The notes beneath the pieces were generated by a model, which was not told the origin of the DNA, searched no databases, and saw only the letters and a list, made by a program, of their open reading frames with translations. A stretch of 6,447 bases of DNA from an uncultured Pseudomonadota bacterium (GTDB lineage: Bacteria; Pseudomonadota; Alphaproteobacteria; Rs-D84), in assembly GCA_947165555.1 (NCBI GenBank), contig CAMVAR010000041.1, forward strand, positions 1 through 6,447, read 5' to 3'. Both the position numbers and the translations under genes were made by a program. Within the stretch, counting starts at the first letter, position 1. Each line of letters opens with the position of its first letter. Below, in pieces: positions 5,349 to 6,447 of this stretch.

Positions 5349-5501
5349 TAATCTCTTGCCCGATTTCCGATAATTCGGCTCGCGAATTGCACAGACAGCA
5401 CAACCAAGAAATTCAAACACCCGAATGGGGGTTTTAATTTTTGGTTCTGGGTCGAATGGTTGAATCATTTGCAACGAACATTGCAAAAGGTTCGAAACCA
5501 A
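5349..5501. repeat. Composite intergenic repeat, copy B
   Basis: It has the same order as copy A. The left half (5349-5410) carries AATTCGGCTCGCGAATT and GAATTGCACAGACAGCACAACCA at about 80% identity to A. The hairpin differs in sequence from A and C. The right block (5449-5498) is one base shorter than D, A and C, keeps GGTTGAATC and ATTGCAAAA in common with D, and is embraced by TTGGTT (5441-5446) and AACCAA (5496-5501). On the minus strand it encodes ISWLCCLCNSRAEL then SEIGQEI, bounded by stops. Confidence 0.8.
5415..5440 (+). terminator. Terminator-like hairpin in repeat copy B
   Basis: AAACACCC, loop GAAT, GGGGGTTT pair with one A-G mismatch, followed by TTAATTTTT. It takes the same place in the repeat as the CCCGCC/GGCGGG hairpin of A and C but with a different sequence, so shape and T-run are kept while bases are not. 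There is no plus-strand gene directly upstream for it to terminate. Confidence 0.55.
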
Positions 5502-5507
5502 GTAGAT

Positions 5508-5584
5508 TTGCGAAGCACCGCGCCCGCAAATCGTTACGGGTTGCGCGCAGCCGGCACATTGTGCCGTGCGGGGCGAATCCAGCC
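5508..5584. other. GC-rich palindromic island
   Basis: This is a sharp GC-rich patch in AT-rich surroundings, containing CGGCACA-T-TGTGCCG, a near-perfect palindrome of 15 bp at 5552-5566, and GCAA...TTGC at 5526-5544. It resembles 79-122 of this window: both have a CNAAT-GTT-CGGGTT segment, 10-11 bp, then a GCACAT-GTGC palindrome, in the same orientation. Frames are open on both strands but none has a start signal. It lies between repeat copy B and the 3' end of the secreted-protein gene. Confidence 0.5.
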
Positions 5585-5609
5585 ATAAATGATACAGAAT
5601 TTTTTGATT

Positions 5610-6179
5610 TTATTCACATAATATCTTATTAACGCTTAACGCCTTGTAATCATTATAAAATATTGGGTTGTCTGCGCTGGAAAACACTTTGACATTTTTT
5701 TCTGAAACATCTATCGCATAGACTTTATCTTTTTTATCTATTAACAAAAGTTGTTTGGGTTTTTCTGGTGGAGTATATGGACACGCATATGTAAACGCAT
5801 ACTCGGTAAGACCATATTGCGGATATCCACCTCCATCACAGTCACTTTTCCAATGCCAGCCATCCTGAAATTCGTTGTCGTTGTTGTCTTTTATAAAAAA
5901 TTCATCAATTCCGTTATAATACAGTTTTATTCCATCTTGTTCTATCAATTTTCCAATATTATATTCACTGCAAGAATATCCCATACCCCATGTACACCTT
6001 TGTATATGTATTACATCAGCACTTGAATCGTATTTTGTATATCCATACCAATCACCAAGATTATATTCGCAAAATGTTTTTTCTGCCCCAGGTGATTCTG
6101 ATTGTGCAACAGGGTATGAGGGTGCCGGATGCACAAAACATACAAACAATCCAAATATGAGACAATTTTTTAATAACAT
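5610..6179 (-). CDS. Secreted six-cysteine protein, unknown family
   Basis: The 189-aa product begins with a clear signal peptide: MLLKN, a hydrophobic core (LIFGLFVCFV), then PAPSYPVA before the likely cleavage near residue 25. The cysteine at 14 is not in a lipobox, so export by signal peptidase I is more likely than lipoprotein processing. The mature part has six cysteines (37, 62, 70, 114, 133, 188), which would allow three disulfides in the periplasm or outside the cell. Two short similar stretches, CEYNLG (37-42) and CSEYNIG (70-76), suggest an internal duplication. I start at 6179 because AGGAGAGG lies just upstream; an in-frame extension to 6212 would cross the promoter. I do not recognise the family. 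It is the third gene unit of the repeat-delimited stretch. Confidence 0.85.
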   Translation of the reverse strand: MLLKNCLIFGLFVCFVHPAPSYPVAQSESPGAEKTFCEYNLGDWYGYTKYDSSADVIHIQRCTWGMGYSCSEYNIGKLIEQDGIKLYYNGIDEFFIKDNNDNEFQDGWHWKSDCDGGGYPQYGLTEYAFTYACPYTPPEKPKQLLLIDKKDKVYAIDVSEKNVKVFSSADNPIFYNDYKALSVNKILCE

Positions 6180-6202
6180 TTTTCCTCTCCTGTTGCTAAC
6201 AT

Positions 6203-6231
6203 ATTGTATCATATCGATTCATTTAACGCAA
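6203..6231 (-). promoter_or_regulatory. Extended -10 promoter of the secreted-protein gene
   Basis: TGA-TACAAT on the minus strand (-10 at 6208-6203), a 17-bp spacer and TTGCGT (6231-6226). The gap from -10 to ATG is 23 nt, identical to the neighbouring metallopeptidase-like gene, although the leaders share little sequence. Confidence 0.65.
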
Positions 6232-6264
6232 ATTTGGTGGTTCTGGTTTATCTTTTGCTTTGTT

Positions 6265-6412
6265 CAATCTCAACCAATTCAGTTCGCGAATTGCACAGAT
6301 AGCCCAACCAAAATAGCCCCCCGCCGATAAAGGCGGATTTTATTTTTTAATACCTGCGTCGGGTTCGAAAGTTTATTTTTGGAAATTAGCAATTTTTTAC
6401 CGTTTTCGGACA
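6265..6412. repeat. Composite intergenic repeat, copy C
   Basis: The order matches copies A and B: left half (6265-6318) with CAATTCAGTTCGCGAATTG and a CACAG...CCAACCA stretch, the hairpin, then the 51-bp block at 6362-6412 (GTTCGAAAG and TTTTCGGAC arms, imperfect). The segment TAGCCCCCCGCCGATAAAGG is identical to copy A. On the minus strand one frame reads AFIGGGLFWLGYLCNSRTEL then VEIEQSKR and stop, so the peptide is only partly kept. Confidence 0.8.
6321..6348 (+). terminator. Terminator-like hairpin in repeat copy C
   Basis: CCGCC (6321-6325), loop GATAAA, GGCGG (6332-6336), then ATTTTATTTTTT. It is nearly identical to the copy A hairpin but one base pair shorter. No plus-strand gene lies upstream within the window, so it is probably carried by the repeat. 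Confidence 0.65.
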
Positions 6413-6447
6413 TCATATTAGATTTCTAGCATTCGCAGTGAGTTATC

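Noticed and set aside
3650..5583. Phage-style attachment pair: CGAATCCAGC in the tRNA T arm (3650-3659) and again at 5574-5583
   Set aside because: Only 10 bp match, flanks differ, the second site is not a tRNA end, and no integrase is present. Probably chance.
5441..5632. 63-aa plus-strand frame across repeat B and the GC-rich island
   Set aside because: It has no ribosome binding site, consists of repeat and palindrome sequence, and overlaps the 3' end of the secreted-protein gene on the other strand.
3729..6412. Integron attC sites between the gene units
   Set aside because: The arms read GTTCGAA, which does not fit the attC core GTTRRRY; there is no integrase gene, and the genes point in both directions. 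Only the spacing is integron-like.
3729..6412. CRISPR array
   Set aside because: Repeats are 840-913 bp apart with genes between them, not short uniform spacers, and no cas gene is present.

Overview
The window looks like a bacterial chromosome segment, probably from an alphaproteobacterium with a moderately AT-rich genome, perhaps a host-associated one. This placement is an inference from the tRNA-Gln sequence, the gene families and the style of the intergenic repeats; no taxonomic marker gene is present.

Left part (1-3440), ordinary-looking genes. After a GC-rich, hairpin-bearing stretch (1-154), two overlapping minus-strand genes encode a DUF805 membrane protein (1335-910) and a two-helix membrane protein with a six-cysteine C-terminal domain (913-155). 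A divergent promoter region holding a perfect 7-bp palindrome (1336-1508) separates them from a plus-strand pair: an HExxH metallopeptidase-like protein (1509-2276) overlapping by one base an alkyltransferase-like (ATL) DNA-damage recognition protein (2276-2620). A bidirectional hairpin terminator follows, then a convergent 1-Cys peroxiredoxin (3427-2648) with an unusual Cys/His-rich N-terminus.

Middle (3558-3704): a tRNA-Gln(CTG) with a near-consensus promoter, an encoded CCA and a following T tract.

Right part (3729-6447), a more AT-rich, repeat-delimited stretch. Four copies of a roughly 51-bp inverted-repeat block occur at 3729, 4569, 5449 and 6362, spaced 840, about 880 and about 913 bp. 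The last three are preceded by a further conserved block containing an intrinsic-terminator-like hairpin. Between successive copies lies one gene unit: a histidine phosphatase (+), a frameshifted HExxH metallopeptidase-like gene (-), and a secreted six-cysteine protein (-). The two minus-strand units share an extended -10 promoter placed exactly 23 nt before the ATG. The layout resembles a small cassette array beside a tRNA gene, but no recombinase is visible and integron-type sites are not supported.

The repeat block has a second striking property. Read on the minus strand, copies A and B encode a similar peptide (WLC.LCNSRAEL.EIG.EI), and their differences fall mostly at third codon positions, as if this segment was once, or still is, selected as protein.
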